Of a stretch of 51,008 nt of DNA, positions 28,204 through 35,958 are shown piece by piece. Position numbers and translations under genes: made by a program. Each line of letters begins with the position of its first letter. Within the stretch, counting starts at the first letter, position 1. A model generated the notes under the pieces. It ran no database searches, was not told the origin of the DNA, and saw only the letters and a program-made list of their open reading frames with translations. This stretch comes from an uncultured Oscillospiraceae bacterium (GTDB lineage Bacteria > Bacillota > Clostridia > Oscillospirales > Oscillospiraceae). The stretch covers positions 1 through 51,008 of the forward strand of contig CATZRD010000013.1 of the NCBI GenBank assembly GCA_958423465.1, in the 5' to 3' direction.

Positions 28204-29154
28204 ATGGAGAAAAAACCCAGGATCCTCTGCGTGGTGGGCCCCACCGCCTGCGGAAAGACGAAAATGGGGGTCCTGCTGGCCCGGCGCTATGACGGCGAGG
28301 TGGTCAGCGTGGACTCCATGCAGATCTACCGGGGCATGACCATCGGCACCGCCGCCCCCACGGAGGCGGAGATGGAGGGGGTGCCCCACCACATGGTGGC
28401 GGTGGCGGACCCGGCAGAGAGCTGGTCCGCGGCCCGGTTCGCCCGTGAGGCGGACCGGTGCGTACAGGACATCCTCGCCCGGGGCAGGCTGCCGGTGCTG
28501 GTGGGCGGCACGGGCCTCTATCTGGACGCCGTCGTGGCGGGCCGGACCTTCGCCCCCGGCCAGACCGGCGGAGCGGTCCGGGAGGAGCTGACCCGGGAGC
28601 TGGCGGAAAGGGGGGCCGAGGCCCTGCTGGAGGAGCTGCGGTCCGTGGACCCGGAGACGGCGGCGCGGCTCCACCCGGCGGACCAAAAGCGCATCCTCCG
28701 GGGGCTGGAGGTCTGGCGGGAGACGGGAAAGACCAAATCCCAGCACGACCGGGAGACCCGGGAGGTCCCCCCAAAATATGATCCCCTCTATATCGGTCTG
28801 GCCTTCCGGGACCGGGAGGACATGAAGGCCCTCATCGACCGGCGGGTGGACGCCATGATGGCCGCCGGGCTGGCGGAGGAGGTCCGCACCCTGCTGGACC
28901 GGGGCCTGCCCCGGACGGCCACCGCCCTCCAGGCCATTGGCTATAAGGAGTGCCTGGCGGCCCTGGAGGGGAAGGAAACCTGGGATCAGGCGGCGGAGAC
29001 CATCAAGCTCCGCTCCCGGCAGTACGCCAAGCGCCAGCTCACCTGGCTGCGGCGGAACCCGGACATCCACTGGATCTACTGGGAAAAAGAGCGAAATTTT
29101 GCCGCCGCCCTGCAAATTGCGACAGAAATCCTGTCGGCCCAGGGGCTACAATAG
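28204..29154 (+). CDS. miaA: MiaA, tRNA dimethylallyltransferase
   Basis: This 316-residue enzyme transfers the dimethylallyl group of DMAPP to A37 of tRNAs reading U-starting codons, giving the i6A that MiaB then methylthiolates. Motifs: P-loop VVGPTACGKTKMG near the N-terminus, VVSVDSMQIYRGMTIGTA, GVPHHMVAVADP, PVLVGGTGLYLDAVV, DQKRILRGLEVWRETGK, ALQAIGYKE and RSRQYAKRQLTWLRR. ATG 28204 follows GGGGAGGAGGCGCGCC. The next gene is hfq, the classical miaA-hfq order. Confidence 0.97.
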   Translation: MEKKPRILCVVGPTACGKTKMGVLLARRYDGEVVSVDSMQIYRGMTIGTAAPTEAEMEGVPHHMVAVADPAESWSAARFAREADRCVQDILARGRLPVLVGGTGLYLDAVVAGRTFAPGQTGGAVREELTRELAERGAEALLEELRSVDPETAARLHPADQKRILRGLEVWRETGKTKSQHDRETREVPPKYDPLYIGLAFRDREDMKALIDRRVDAMMAAGLAEEVRTLLDRGLPRTATALQAIGYKECLAALEGKETWDQAAETIKLRSRQYAKRQLTWLRRNPDIHWIYWEKERNFAAALQIATEILSAQGLQ

Positions 29155-29224
29155 CCCTGAGGCGGACAGGCCCTACATAAGCGCTGCGCTGTTCGCCTCC
29201 AATACAGAAAAGAGGTAGAATACA

Positions 29225-29458
29225 ATGAGCAAAGCGCCTGACCTGCAGGACCTGTTCCTGGCCGCCGCCCGGCGGGAGCACACCCCCGTGACCGTGTTTC
29301 TGGTCAACGGGTTCCAGATGCGGGGCACCATCAGCGGATTTGATCCGTTCATCGTGGTGCTCACCGCCGACGGGAAGCAAAATCTGATCTATAAGCACGC
29401 CATTTCCACCGTCAGCCCCCAGCGGACGCTGGAGCTGGAGCCGCCGGAGCAGTCCTGA
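29225..29458 (+). CDS. hfq: Hfq RNA chaperone
   Basis: This 77-residue Sm-like protein forms hexameric rings that bind U-rich and A-rich RNA. The Sm1 motif reads VTVFLVNGFQMRGTISGFDPFIVVL and the Sm2 motif IYKHAIST, both well conserved. The N-terminal LQDLFLAAARREHTPV replaces the usual LQDxFLNxxRKE. The C-terminal tail is short, as in other Bacillota. ATG 29225 follows AAAAGAGGTAGAATACA. It lies 70 bp after miaA. Confidence 0.96.
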   Translation: MSKAPDLQDLFLAAARREHTPVTVFLVNGFQMRGTISGFDPFIVVLTADGKQNLIYKHAISTVSPQRTLELEPPEQS

Positions 29459-29509
29459 CCTTGCAGGAAGGGTGTCCGGCGGCGGGACGCGATTCAAGGA
29501 GGGACCCCC

Positions 29510-30784
29510 ATGAAAACCGGACATCTTGCCACCAGACTGATGCTGGCCGCCATTTTTCTCGCGGTGGCGGTCTACTTCGGCGTCTATCTGGCGGCCTACT
29601 TCAACGACCCCTATACCATCTCCTACGCCTACGATTACGTCAGCGAGGACGCGGTAGCCGTGACCGGCTATGTGGTCCGGGAAGAGGCGGCCCTCGCCGG
29701 CGGCGGGGAGCTGGTCTACTGCCAGCGGGGCGAGGGAGAGCGGGTCCGCGCCGGCGGAACGGTGGCCCTCATTTATCCGGACGCCCAGTCCCTGGAGCGG
29801 GCGGATGACCTGCGGGCCCTGGAGGAGCGGATGCAGCAGCTGTTGTACGCCAGGAACCTGGCCTCCGGGGCCCAGACCACCCTGCGGCTGGACGAGGACA
29901 TCGCCCAGCGGCTGGTGGCCCTGCGCGCCGCCATGGCGGGGGGCGATCTGGCCCGGGCGGACGAGACCAGCTTCGCTCTGCGCAGCAGCCTGCTGCGGCG
30001 GAGCTACGCCGCCGGCGGCGCCGACTCCCTGGACAGCTCCATCGCCGCCCTCCAGGCCCAGATCGACCAGCTCTCCGCCGGGCAGGACAGCGGCGCCACC
30101 CGGATCTCCGCCGACCGGGGCGGGCTTTTCAGCTCCCTGGCGGACGGCTACGAATCCGTCCTCACCCCGGAGACCATCCGGGACATGACGGTGGCGGACT
30201 ATGAGGCCATCGCGCCCTCCGGCCAGACCGGCGGCGTGGGGAAGCTGATCTACGGGGATACATGGTACTATGTGGCGCTGATGGACAGCGAGGATATCTC
30301 TCACATGGCCCTGGGGGACACGGTGACCATCCGGTTCCAGAAGGGGCTGGACCGGGATCTGGAGATGACGGTGGAGGCCGTCAGCCCCGCCCAGGACGGC
30401 CGGCAGGTGGTGACCTTCTCCTCCCGGAAGTACGTCAGCCTTACCACCCTGCTGCGCCGCCAGAGCGCCCAGGTGATCTTCTCCAGCTACACCGGGATCC
30501 GGGTGCCCCGCTCCGCCGTGCGGATCGTCTCGGAGACGGTGACCGACGAGGAGGGAGCCCCGGTGCTGGACGAAAAGGGCATGGAGCAGGTCCGGCGGAC
30601 CACCGGCGTCTACTGCCTGTGGGGCAATACGGCCCGGTTCAAGCCGGTGGACGTGCTGTGGCAGGAGGAGGAGTACCTGCTGGTGCGGCCCGGGGCGGAC
30701 GCCGACGCCGGGCGGCGGATCCGGGCCGGGGAGCAGGTGATCTCCTCCTCGGAGGAACTGTACGACGGGAAGGTGATCCAATGA
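29510..30784 (+). CDS. HlyD-like membrane protein upstream of ylmE
   Basis: This 424-residue protein has one N-terminal membrane helix (about 8-30) and a large extracytoplasmic part resembling HlyD/membrane-fusion adaptors. It has a lipoyl-like beta segment (TGYVVREEAALAGGGELVYCQ, GERVRAGGTVALIY), a helical hairpin (about 100-200), and returning beta strands with RKYVSLTTLLRRQSAQVIFSSYTGIRVPRSAVRI. No efflux pump is nearby. In Clostridia a gene of this type commonly precedes ylmE and sepF, hinting at an envelope or division role. ATG 29510 follows AAGGAGGGACCCCC, and its stop overlaps the ylmE start by 4 bp. Confidence 0.82.
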   Translation: MKTGHLATRLMLAAIFLAVAVYFGVYLAAYFNDPYTISYAYDYVSEDAVAVTGYVVREEAALAGGGELVYCQRGEGERVRAGGTVALIYPDAQSLERADDLRALEERMQQLLYARNLASGAQTTLRLDEDIAQRLVALRAAMAGGDLARADETSFALRSSLLRRSYAAGGADSLDSSIAALQAQIDQLSAGQDSGATRISADRGGLFSSLADGYESVLTPETIRDMTVADYEAIAPSGQTGGVGKLIYGDTWYYVALMDSEDISHMALGDTVTIRFQKGLDRDLEMTVEAVSPAQDGRQVVTFSSRKYVSLTTLLRRQSAQVIFSSYTGIRVPRSAVRIVSETVTDEEGAPVLDEKGMEQVRRTTGVYCLWGNTARFKPVDVLWQEEEYLLVRPGADADAGRRIRAGEQVISSSEELYDGKVIQ

Positions 30785-31482
30785 GCCAGATCAGAGAGAA
30801 CATCGCCGCCATCCGCGCCAGAATGGCGGAAGCCGCCCGGCTGGCGGGCCGGGACCCGGGGGAGATCCTCCTGGTGGGGGCCAGCAAAATGAACGGCCCG
30901 GAGGCCTGCCGGGAGGCGGTGGCCGCCGGAATCGACGCTCTGGGAGAGAACCGGGTCCAGGAGATGACGGAGAAGCTGGCGGCGCACGCCTACGACGGCG
31001 CGCCGCTGCACTTCATCGGCCATCTTCAGCGCAACAAGGTCCGCCAGGTGGCGGGGCGGGCGGCGCTGATCCACTCCGTGGATTCCGTGGCCCTGGCCCG
31101 GGAGATCAGCCGCCAGGCGGAAAAGCTGGGCATCGTCCAGGACGTCCTGCTGGAGGTGAACGTGGGGGGCGAGGCCAGCAAGAGCGGCTTTTCTCCCCGG
31201 GAGCTGTACGAGGCCGCGGAAGCGGTCCGGACGCTGCCGGGCCTGGCGGTGCGGGGGCTGATGACCATTCCGCCTGTCCAGACCGCGCCCCACGGAAATT
31301 TGCCGTATTTTGAAGAAGTTTCTCGTCTTTATGTTGACATAAGCCAAAAGTTGTACGATAATACTTTTATATGTCTGTCGATGGGGATGAGCGACGACTT
31401 CGAGGACGCCATCGCCGCCGGGGCCACTATGGTCCGGGTGGGCTCGGCCATCTTTGGGCGGCGGCAGTATCCCACCACATAA
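30781..31482 (+). CDS. ylmE: YggS/YlmE-type PLP homeostasis protein
   Basis: This 233-residue TIM-barrel protein of the YggS/PLPBP family binds pyridoxal phosphate without known enzymatic activity and buffers PLP and amino-acid pools. Signatures: LVGASKMNGPEACREAVAAGI carrying the PLP lysine, LGENRVQEM, LHFIGHLQRNKVR, IHSVDSVALAREI, VLLEVNVGGEASKSGF, RGLMTIPP, LSMGMSDDFEDAIAAGATMVRVGSAIFG. The ATG at 30781 overlaps the HlyD-like stop, so the two are translationally coupled. It sits immediately before sepF, as in many Gram-positive division clusters. Confidence 0.95.
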   Translation: MSQIRENIAAIRARMAEAARLAGRDPGEILLVGASKMNGPEACREAVAAGIDALGENRVQEMTEKLAAHAYDGAPLHFIGHLQRNKVRQVAGRAALIHSVDSVALAREISRQAEKLGIVQDVLLEVNVGGEASKSGFSPRELYEAAEAVRTLPGLAVRGLMTIPPVQTAPHGNLPYFEEVSRLYVDISQKLYDNTFICLSMGMSDDFEDAIAAGATMVRVGSAIFGRRQYPTT

Positions 31483-31496
31483 GGAGGTTTTCCACC

Positions 31497-31955
31497 ATGA
31501 GCATTATTGACGACATCAAGCGGATGATCCATCCCATGAGCGACGAGGACGACGACTACGATATTGATTTCGACCAGCCGGAATCCCCCTTCGTGGACGA
31601 GCGGGAGCGCTCCGCCAGGAGCGAGCGGCCCAGCGTCGTGGACAGCCGCCGGGGCAAGGTGGTGAACATCCATGCCACCACCCAGCTGAAGGTCGTGCTG
31701 GTCAAGCCGGAGCTGTTTGAGAACGCCAAGGAGATCGCCGACCACCTGAAGGAGAAGCGCACCGTGGTGGTGAATCTGGAATCCACCCAGAAGGATGTGG
31801 CCCGCCGCCTGGTGGACTTCCTGTCCGGCGTGGCCTACGCCGGAGAGGGCAAGATCAAGAAGGTGGCCGCCAATACCTATATCATCACCCCCTATTCCGT
31901 GGATATCCAGGGGGACCTGATCGACGAGCTGGAGAGCAGCGGCCTGTATCTGTGA
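31497..31955 (+). CDS. sepF: SepF cell-division protein
   Basis: This 152-residue protein is a SepF, which bundles FtsZ filaments and tethers them to the membrane through its N-terminal amphipathic helix (SIIDDIKRMIHPM). An acidic linker (EDDDYDIDFDQ) leads to the conserved SepF fold with LVKPELFENAKEIADHLKEKRTVVVNLE, DVARRLVDFLSGVAYA and KVAANTYIITP. The ATG at 31497 has a near-perfect AAGGAGG ahead and lies 14 bp after ylmE. Together with ylmE and divIVA it forms a compact division operon. Confidence 0.96.
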   Translation: MSIIDDIKRMIHPMSDEDDDYDIDFDQPESPFVDERERSARSERPSVVDSRRGKVVNIHATTQLKVVLVKPELFENAKEIADHLKEKRTVVVNLESTQKDVARRLVDFLSGVAYAGEGKIKKVAANTYIITPYSVDIQGDLIDELESSGLYL

Positions 31956-31988
31956 GAGCGTGAGAGATAGAATAGGAGGTTCCGGGAT

Positions 31989-32741
31989 ATGATGACCCCG
32001 CAGGAAGTGGCGAACTGCACCTTCGCCAAGGCTGTTATGGGCGGCTACAACATGGCGTCCGTGGACGATTTTCTGGACAAGCTGACAGAGGACTACTCCG
32101 CCCTCTATAAGGAGAACAGCACCCTGAAGGGCAAGCTGAAGACGCTGGCGGAGAAGCTGGAGGAGTACCGCCAGGTAGAGGACGCCATGCGCTCCACGCT
32201 GCTGGCGGCCCAGAAGATGGCCTCCTCCATGGTGGCCGAGGCGGAGGCCAAGCGGGACGCCCTTATCGCCGACTCCGCCGGCGCCGCCAAGAAGCGTCTG
32301 GAGGAGATCCAGCAGGAGGTGGCCCAGGAGGAGGAGCGCCTGGCGGCCAAGCGCCGGGAGACCGACGGGCTCATCGCCCAGGAGGACCGCCGTCTGGCGG
32401 CGGCCCAGGAGGGGCTGCGGGGCTTCATCCAGTCTGTGCAGGAGGTCTGCCAGGGCCAGCTTGCCCTGCTGGAGCGCCTGCCGGAGCTGCCCGCCCAGCC
32501 GGAACCGGCGCCTGCCCCCGCCCCGGCGGAGGCGGCCCAGGAGGAGAAGGACGCCATGGACAGCGAGGTGGAGAAGAACATCCAGGACGTGCTGGATTCC
32601 TTTGCCCGGGAGTCCGCCCAGCCGGAGGAGGACGACCCTTTCGCCGGCGAGGAGGACGACGAGGACGAGGAGGATGAGACCGCCACCCGGGTGCTGAACC
32701 TGGACGATCTGCAGTTTGGCCGCAACTATAATCGGAACTAA
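31989..32741 (+). CDS. divIVA: DivIVA-type protein
   Basis: This 250-residue protein has the DivIVA N-terminal lipid-binding domain (TPQEVANCTFAKAVMGGYNMASVDDFLDKLTEDY), then long coiled coils from about residue 35 to 165 rich in Glu, Ala, Lys and Arg, a Pro-rich linker and an acidic C-terminal stretch of Glu/Asp. DivIVA localises to curved membrane at poles and septa. The F-x-K-A-V-x-G-Y-N-x-x-x-V-D-D-F-L core is conserved. ATG 31989 (or 31992) follows AGGAGGTTCCGGGAT. ylmG and ylmH, often found between sepF and divIVA, are missing here. A terminator ends the operon. Confidence 0.93.
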   Translation: MMTPQEVANCTFAKAVMGGYNMASVDDFLDKLTEDYSALYKENSTLKGKLKTLAEKLEEYRQVEDAMRSTLLAAQKMASSMVAEAEAKRDALIADSAGAAKKRLEEIQQEVAQEEERLAAKRRETDGLIAQEDRRLAAAQEGLRGFIQSVQEVCQGQLALLERLPELPAQPEPAPAPAPAEAAQEEKDAMDSEVEKNIQDVLDSFARESAQPEEDDPFAGEEDDEDEEDETATRVLNLDDLQFGRNYNRN

Positions 32742-32745
32742 CAGG

Positions 32746-32774
32746 AAAAAGGGCGGCGTCAGCCGCCCTTTTTT
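32746..32774 (+). terminator. Terminator after divIVA
   Basis: AAGGGCGGC-GTCA-GCCGCCCTT stem followed by TTTT, immediately after the divIVA stop; it closes the hlyD-ylmE-sepF-divIVA operon. Confidence 0.9.
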
Positions 32775-32794
32775 GACCTGTCGAGGAGGAGCCT

Positions 32795-33643
32795 ATGGAC
32801 GGGAACACGCCCACCATCATCGCCCTGCTGTATGATTTCGACAAGACCCTGTGTACCCAGGATATGCAGAACTACGCCTTTATTCCCCGGCTGGGCATGG
32901 AGCCGGGGGAGTTCTGGCGGGAGGCCAACACCTTCGGCTGGCGGGAGCATATGGACGGCATCCTGGCCTATATGTACACCATGATCCGGGAGTCCCGGGA
33001 GAGGGGGATGCCCCTGACCCGGGAGAGCCTGGTGTCCTGCGGGGAGAGCATCTCCCTGTTCCCCGGGGTGGAGGACTGGTTTGCCCGCATCGACCGGTTC
33101 GGCGCCCTGCTGGGGGTCCAGGTGGAGCACTATGTCATCTCCTCCGGCCTGAAGGAGATCATCGAGGGCTGCTCCATCGCCGGGGCCTTCAAGCAGATCT
33201 ACGCCAGCGAGTTCTACTACGACGAGGCGGGCCGGCCGGTGTGGCCCAAGCTGGCGGTGAACTTTACCGCCAAGACCCAGTTCGTCTACCGGATCAACAA
33301 GGGAGTGCTGGACGTCAGCGACGACAAGACCCTCAACGCCTCCATGCCTGACGACAGCAAGCGGGTGCCCTTCCCCAACATGATCTACCTGGGGGACGGC
33401 CTCTCCGACGTGCCCTGCATGAAGATGATGCGCTCCTACGGCGGCCAGGCCATTGCCGTGTACCAGGAGGCCAACCGGTCCGGGGTGGAGCAGCTGCTGC
33501 GCCAGGGCCGGGTGGACTTCATCTACCCCGCCGACTACCGGGCGGGGAGCCAGCTGGAGACCACGGTGAAGAACATCATCCGCCGCATGGCTGCCAGCCA
33601 CCTCCTGGCGGAGGAAAACAGCAGGCAGCTGAGAAGTATTTGA
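32795..33643 (+). CDS. HAD-family phosphatase
   Basis: This 282-residue protein belongs to the haloacid dehalogenase superfamily. Motif I is LLYDFDKTL with both catalytic aspartates, motif II is YVISSGLKEII, and motif IV is MIYLGDGLSDVPCMKMM. A lysine for motif III is likely in the intervening helices. The cap (about 30-100) resembles that of phosphoserine-phosphatase-type enzymes, but the substrate cannot be assigned. ATG 32795 follows TCGAGGAGGAGCCT. It lies just after the divIVA terminator and probably has its own promoter. Confidence 0.87.
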   Translation: MDGNTPTIIALLYDFDKTLCTQDMQNYAFIPRLGMEPGEFWREANTFGWREHMDGILAYMYTMIRESRERGMPLTRESLVSCGESISLFPGVEDWFARIDRFGALLGVQVEHYVISSGLKEIIEGCSIAGAFKQIYASEFYYDEAGRPVWPKLAVNFTAKTQFVYRINKGVLDVSDDKTLNASMPDDSKRVPFPNMIYLGDGLSDVPCMKMMRSYGGQAIAVYQEANRSGVEQLLRQGRVDFIYPADYRAGSQLETTVKNIIRRMAASHLLAEENSRQLRSI

Positions 33644-33699
33644 TTCTTGGGCCTTTGCCCCCCGATAACCGCAATTCTTTTAAGAAAATTTTAGAACTG

Positions 33700-33770
33700 T
33701 TGCACCGGAGCGTGCAATAAAGCCCCCTTTTCTGCCAGACTATAGAAGAAGTTTTGCAGAAAAGGGGGCT
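33700..33770 (+). promoter_or_regulatory. Dyads in the recombinase leader
   Basis: Two inverted repeats precede the recombinase gene. TTGCAC (33700-33705) pairs with GTGCAA (33712-33717). AGCCCCCTTTTCTGC (33721-33735) pairs perfectly with GCAGAAAAGGGGGCT (33756-33770). The right arm of the second dyad contains the GGGGG ribosome-binding region of the recombinase, so the RNA hairpin would hide it, and as DNA it may be an operator. The same TTGCAC motif recurs inside the invertible segment. No confident -35/-10 pair was found. Confidence 0.6.
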
Positions 33771-33774
33771 TGCT

Positions 33775-34605
33775 ATGTTTTTGACCAGACTCGATATCCA
33801 GAATTTTGCCGCGCACCTGCGCCGGCAGGGGAGATCCGCCGCTACGGCGGAAAAGTACGCCCGGGAGGCGGACCGGTTCGCCGCCTGGCTGGGGGACCGC
33901 CCCCCGGACCGGGAGGCGGCCCTGTCCTACCGGGACCGTCTGTCCCGGACCCGTCCCGCCTCCGGGGCCAACGGGGCCGTCTCGGCCCTGAACCGCCTGG
34001 CGGCGTTTCTGGGCCTGGACTGGCGATTGAAGGCCCTGCCGGTCCAGCGCAGGCTCTGCCGGGAGGAGAGCCGGGAGCTGACGGCGGCGGAGTACCGGCG
34101 TCTGCTCACCGCCGCCAAAGCGAAGAAGAACGAGCGCCTGCTGCTGGTGATGGAGTCCATCTGCTCCACGGGCATCCGGGTTTCGGAGCTGCGGTTCTTC
34201 ACGGTGGAGGCTGTCGCGGCGGGCCGTGCCCAGGTGACCAACAAGGGCAAGACCCGCTGGGTATATCTGCCGGCGAAGTTATGTAAACTGCTCCGGGCCT
34301 ACGCCAGGGAGCGGGGCGTCGCTTCCGGGCCGGTGTTCGTCACCCGGGGCGGCAAACCCCTGGACCGGAGCAACATCTGCCACGCCATGAAGGCCCTGTG
34401 CCAAGATGCCCGGGTGGAGGAGAAAAAGGTCTTTCCCCATAACCTCCGGCATCTGTTCGCCCGGACGTTCTACCGGCTGGAAAAGGACATCGTCCATCTG
34501 GCGGACATTTTGGGCCACAGCAGCGTGGACACCACGCGGATCTACACCCTGGAGTCCAGCCGGACCTACCGGAAGCGGCTGGAGAGATTGAACCTGCTGC
34601 TATGA
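33775..34605 (+). CDS. Tyrosine recombinase (probable DNA invertase)
   Basis: This 276-residue tyrosine recombinase has an N-terminal SAM-like core-binding domain (about 1-90) and a C-terminal catalytic domain. The full active site is present: Arg135 in STGIRVSEL, Lys159 in NKGKTRWVYL, His222 and Arg225 in PHNLRHLF, His248 in LADILGHSSVDTT, and nucleophile Tyr257. It is short, without the N-terminal arm-binding domain of phage integrases, like XerC/D and the invertases of phase-variable loci. ATG 33775 follows GGGGGCTTGCT. Twelve base pairs after its stop begin perfect inverted repeats with the layout of a recombinase crossover site, so it most likely inverts that segment. Confidence 0.92.
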   Translation: MFLTRLDIQNFAAHLRRQGRSAATAEKYAREADRFAAWLGDRPPDREAALSYRDRLSRTRPASGANGAVSALNRLAAFLGLDWRLKALPVQRRLCREESRELTAAEYRRLLTAAKAKKNERLLLVMESICSTGIRVSELRFFTVEAVAAGRAQVTNKGKTRWVYLPAKLCKLLRAYARERGVASGPVFVTRGGKPLDRSNICHAMKALCQDARVEEKKVFPHNLRHLFARTFYRLEKDIVHLADILGHSSVDTTRIYTLESSRTYRKRLERLNLLL

Positions 34606-34616
34606 GGGCAAAAAAA

Positions 34617-34643
34617 TACCACGGACTGGCAATTCCGTGGTAA
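34617..34643 (+). repeat. Left inverted repeat (recombination site)
   Basis: Arms TACCACGGA and TCCGTGGTA surround the asymmetric 8-bp core CTGGCAAT, with one further matching A at the inner side. Two inverted 9-bp arms around an 8-bp spacer is the usual structure of a tyrosine-recombinase core site. The exact reverse complement is at 34849-34875. Confidence 0.9.
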
Positions 34644-34686
34644 GATCCAAAGATTACATACGATCGACATACCATAATGCGATATC

Positions 34687-34715
34687 ATCATAGCATGTGC
34701 AACCCCAGATTACAA
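34687..34715 (-). promoter_or_regulatory. Promoter inside the invertible segment (currently leftward)
   Basis: On the minus strand TTGTAA (34710-34715) and TATGAT (34687-34692) are 17 bp apart. Transcription would start near 34680 and run through the left repeat, antisense into the recombinase gene end. The spacer contains GTTGCAC, a half-site of the dyads at 33700 and 34785. No comparable rightward promoter was found in the segment. Confidence 0.75.
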
Positions 34716-34784
34716 GTCTGATTTTGAAAAAAAGCGCAAAATTCCAAGCCGATTTTCTGCCATTTTTTGAAAACCGGCTATTTG

Positions 34785-34806
34785 TGTTGCACGCAAACGT
34801 GCAACA
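34785..34806. promoter_or_regulatory. Dyad TGTTGCACG/CGTGCAACA inside the invertible segment
   Basis: Perfect 9-bp arms separated by CAAA. The core TTGCAC/GTGCAA is shared with the dyad upstream of the recombinase gene (33700-33717) and with the promoter spacer (34697-34703), so it may be a regulator's operator or an accessory site for inversion. Confidence 0.55.
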
Positions 34807-34848
34807 TCTGATTCAAAAAAATAAAGCGGCGCTCTTTTGCCCCCGCAT

Positions 34849-34875
34849 TTACCACGGAATTGCCAGTCCGTGGTA
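34849..34875 (-). repeat. Right inverted repeat (recombination site)
   Basis: Exact reverse complement of 34617-34643 over 27 bp. The match ends at the next base on both sides, so the boundary is sharp. Confidence 0.9.
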
Positions 34876-34895
34876 GAGACGGGAGGGGGAATGAC

Positions 34896-35825
34896 GTGGG
34901 AGAGACGCTGTATGATTTCTGCCTTCGGGAAGGAGCGCAGGCCCTGCTGGACCAGTGGGACACGGAGCGCAACGCGCCGCTGACGCCCCGGTCCCTCACC
35001 AGCGGCAGCCGGAAGCGGGTGTGGTGGCGCTGTCCCAAGGGACACTCCTGGCAGACCGCGGTAAAGGTCCGGACGAATGGCGCGGGCTGTCCCGTCTGCG
35101 CCAACCGGCGGTTGGTCCCGGGGGAAAACGACCTGGCGACAGTCTGTCCCGACCTGGTCAAGCAGTGGCATCCGGCCAAAAACGGGACGCTGGCCCCGGC
35201 GGACCTGTTTGCCGGAACGCAGAGGAAGGTCTGGTGGCGGTGCGAGAAAGGCCACGAGTGGCGGGCGTCTGTATTTTCCCGCGCCGGTGGGGCGGGATGT
35301 CCTGTGTGCGCGAGCAAGGTCGTGCTTCCCGGCGAAAACGACCTGGCCAGCCGGTTTCCGAAGATTGCCGCCCAGTGGGACGCGGAGAGGAACGGGACAT
35401 TGACCCCCCAGGGCATCTCCCCGTATTCGAACCGCCGCGTCTGGTGGCGGTGCGAGAAAGGCCACGGGTACCAGGCCGCTGTGGGGGCCAGAACGCTGAA
35501 CGGCAGCGGCTGTCCCTACTGCGCGGGGAAAAAGGTGCTGGCGGGCTTCAACGACCTGGCCACCCTGGAGCCGCAGGTGGCCGCCCAGTGGCACTTCTCC
35601 CTCAACGGCACGCTGACGGCGGAGATGGTGACGCCCGGCAGCCATGCGAGGGTGTGGTGGCAGTGCGCCGAGGGCCATGTCTGGAAAGCGGTCGTCTACT
35701 CGCGGGCGGGACCGCAGAAGTGCGGCTGTCCTGTCTGCGCGGGACAGGTGAAGCGCCGGCGGCAGGGACGCTATAGCGGCGCCGCGGCGGAAGTACCGGC
35801 AAATTGCGGCGGGAGCCGGATTTGA
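34896..35825 (+). CDS. Four-repeat zinc-ribbon (treble-clef, DUF4379-like) protein
   Basis: This 309-residue protein consists of four tandem units of about 68 residues. Each has the pattern QW-x4-NG-x-LTP, then RVWWRCxxGHxWxxxVxxR, then GCPxCxxxxxLxGxNDLA. Each unit thus supplies a CxxGH pair and a CPxC pair for one zinc, the pattern of the PF14311 probable zinc-ribbon. Relatives are often attached to nuclease-like domains; none is present here. DNA or RNA binding is inferred. GTG 34896 follows GGGAGGGGGAATGAC. The gene begins 20 bp beyond the right inverted repeat, and its only evident promoter lies in the invertible segment, so expression is probably phase-variable. Confidence 0.85.
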   Translation: MGETLYDFCLREGAQALLDQWDTERNAPLTPRSLTSGSRKRVWWRCPKGHSWQTAVKVRTNGAGCPVCANRRLVPGENDLATVCPDLVKQWHPAKNGTLAPADLFAGTQRKVWWRCEKGHEWRASVFSRAGGAGCPVCASKVVLPGENDLASRFPKIAAQWDAERNGTLTPQGISPYSNRRVWWRCEKGHGYQAAVGARTLNGSGCPYCAGKKVLAGFNDLATLEPQVAAQWHFSLNGTLTAEMVTPGSHARVWWQCAEGHVWKAVVYSRAGPQKCGCPVCAGQVKRRRQGRYSGAAAEVPANCGGSRI

Positions 35826-35958
35826 AATGATTTTGTTGGAGGCCGGCGGTCCCCTGGAAACAGAATGGGACTGGCGGCATAGGATGCGGAAGGAGAGATC
35901 CGGATGAGGAGCGACCCCCCCTTGGCGCGGGCCCGCCGGCGGGGCCACTGACGGCGGC

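Larger units (their letters stand above)
34606..34875. mobile_element. Invertible promoter segment
   Basis: The 205-bp AT-rich segment 34644-34848 is bounded by perfect 27-bp inverted repeats (34617-34643 and 34849-34875). It carries a promoter on the minus strand, pointing toward the recombinase gene and away from the zinc-ribbon gene that starts 20 bp beyond the right repeat. Inversion would turn the promoter toward that gene with a leader of about 85 nt. This is the standard layout of a tyrosine-recombinase phase switch. The present orientation is read as OFF for the downstream gene. Other features inside: the 9-bp-arm hairpin 34785-34806 and an AGCCGATTTTC/GAAAACCGGCT pair near 34747-34780. 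Confidence 0.82.

Noticed and set aside
33775..34605. Recombinase as a prophage or ICE integrase
   Set aside because: It lacks an arm-binding domain, and no excisionase, phage, conjugation or relaxase genes are nearby.
34617..34643. The inverted repeats as simple terminators of the recombinase gene
   Set aside because: Each repeat can form a hairpin, but the 27-bp perfect inverse match of two such sites around a promoter and beside a recombinase gene fits recombination sites better, and the T-tract expected after a terminator is absent.
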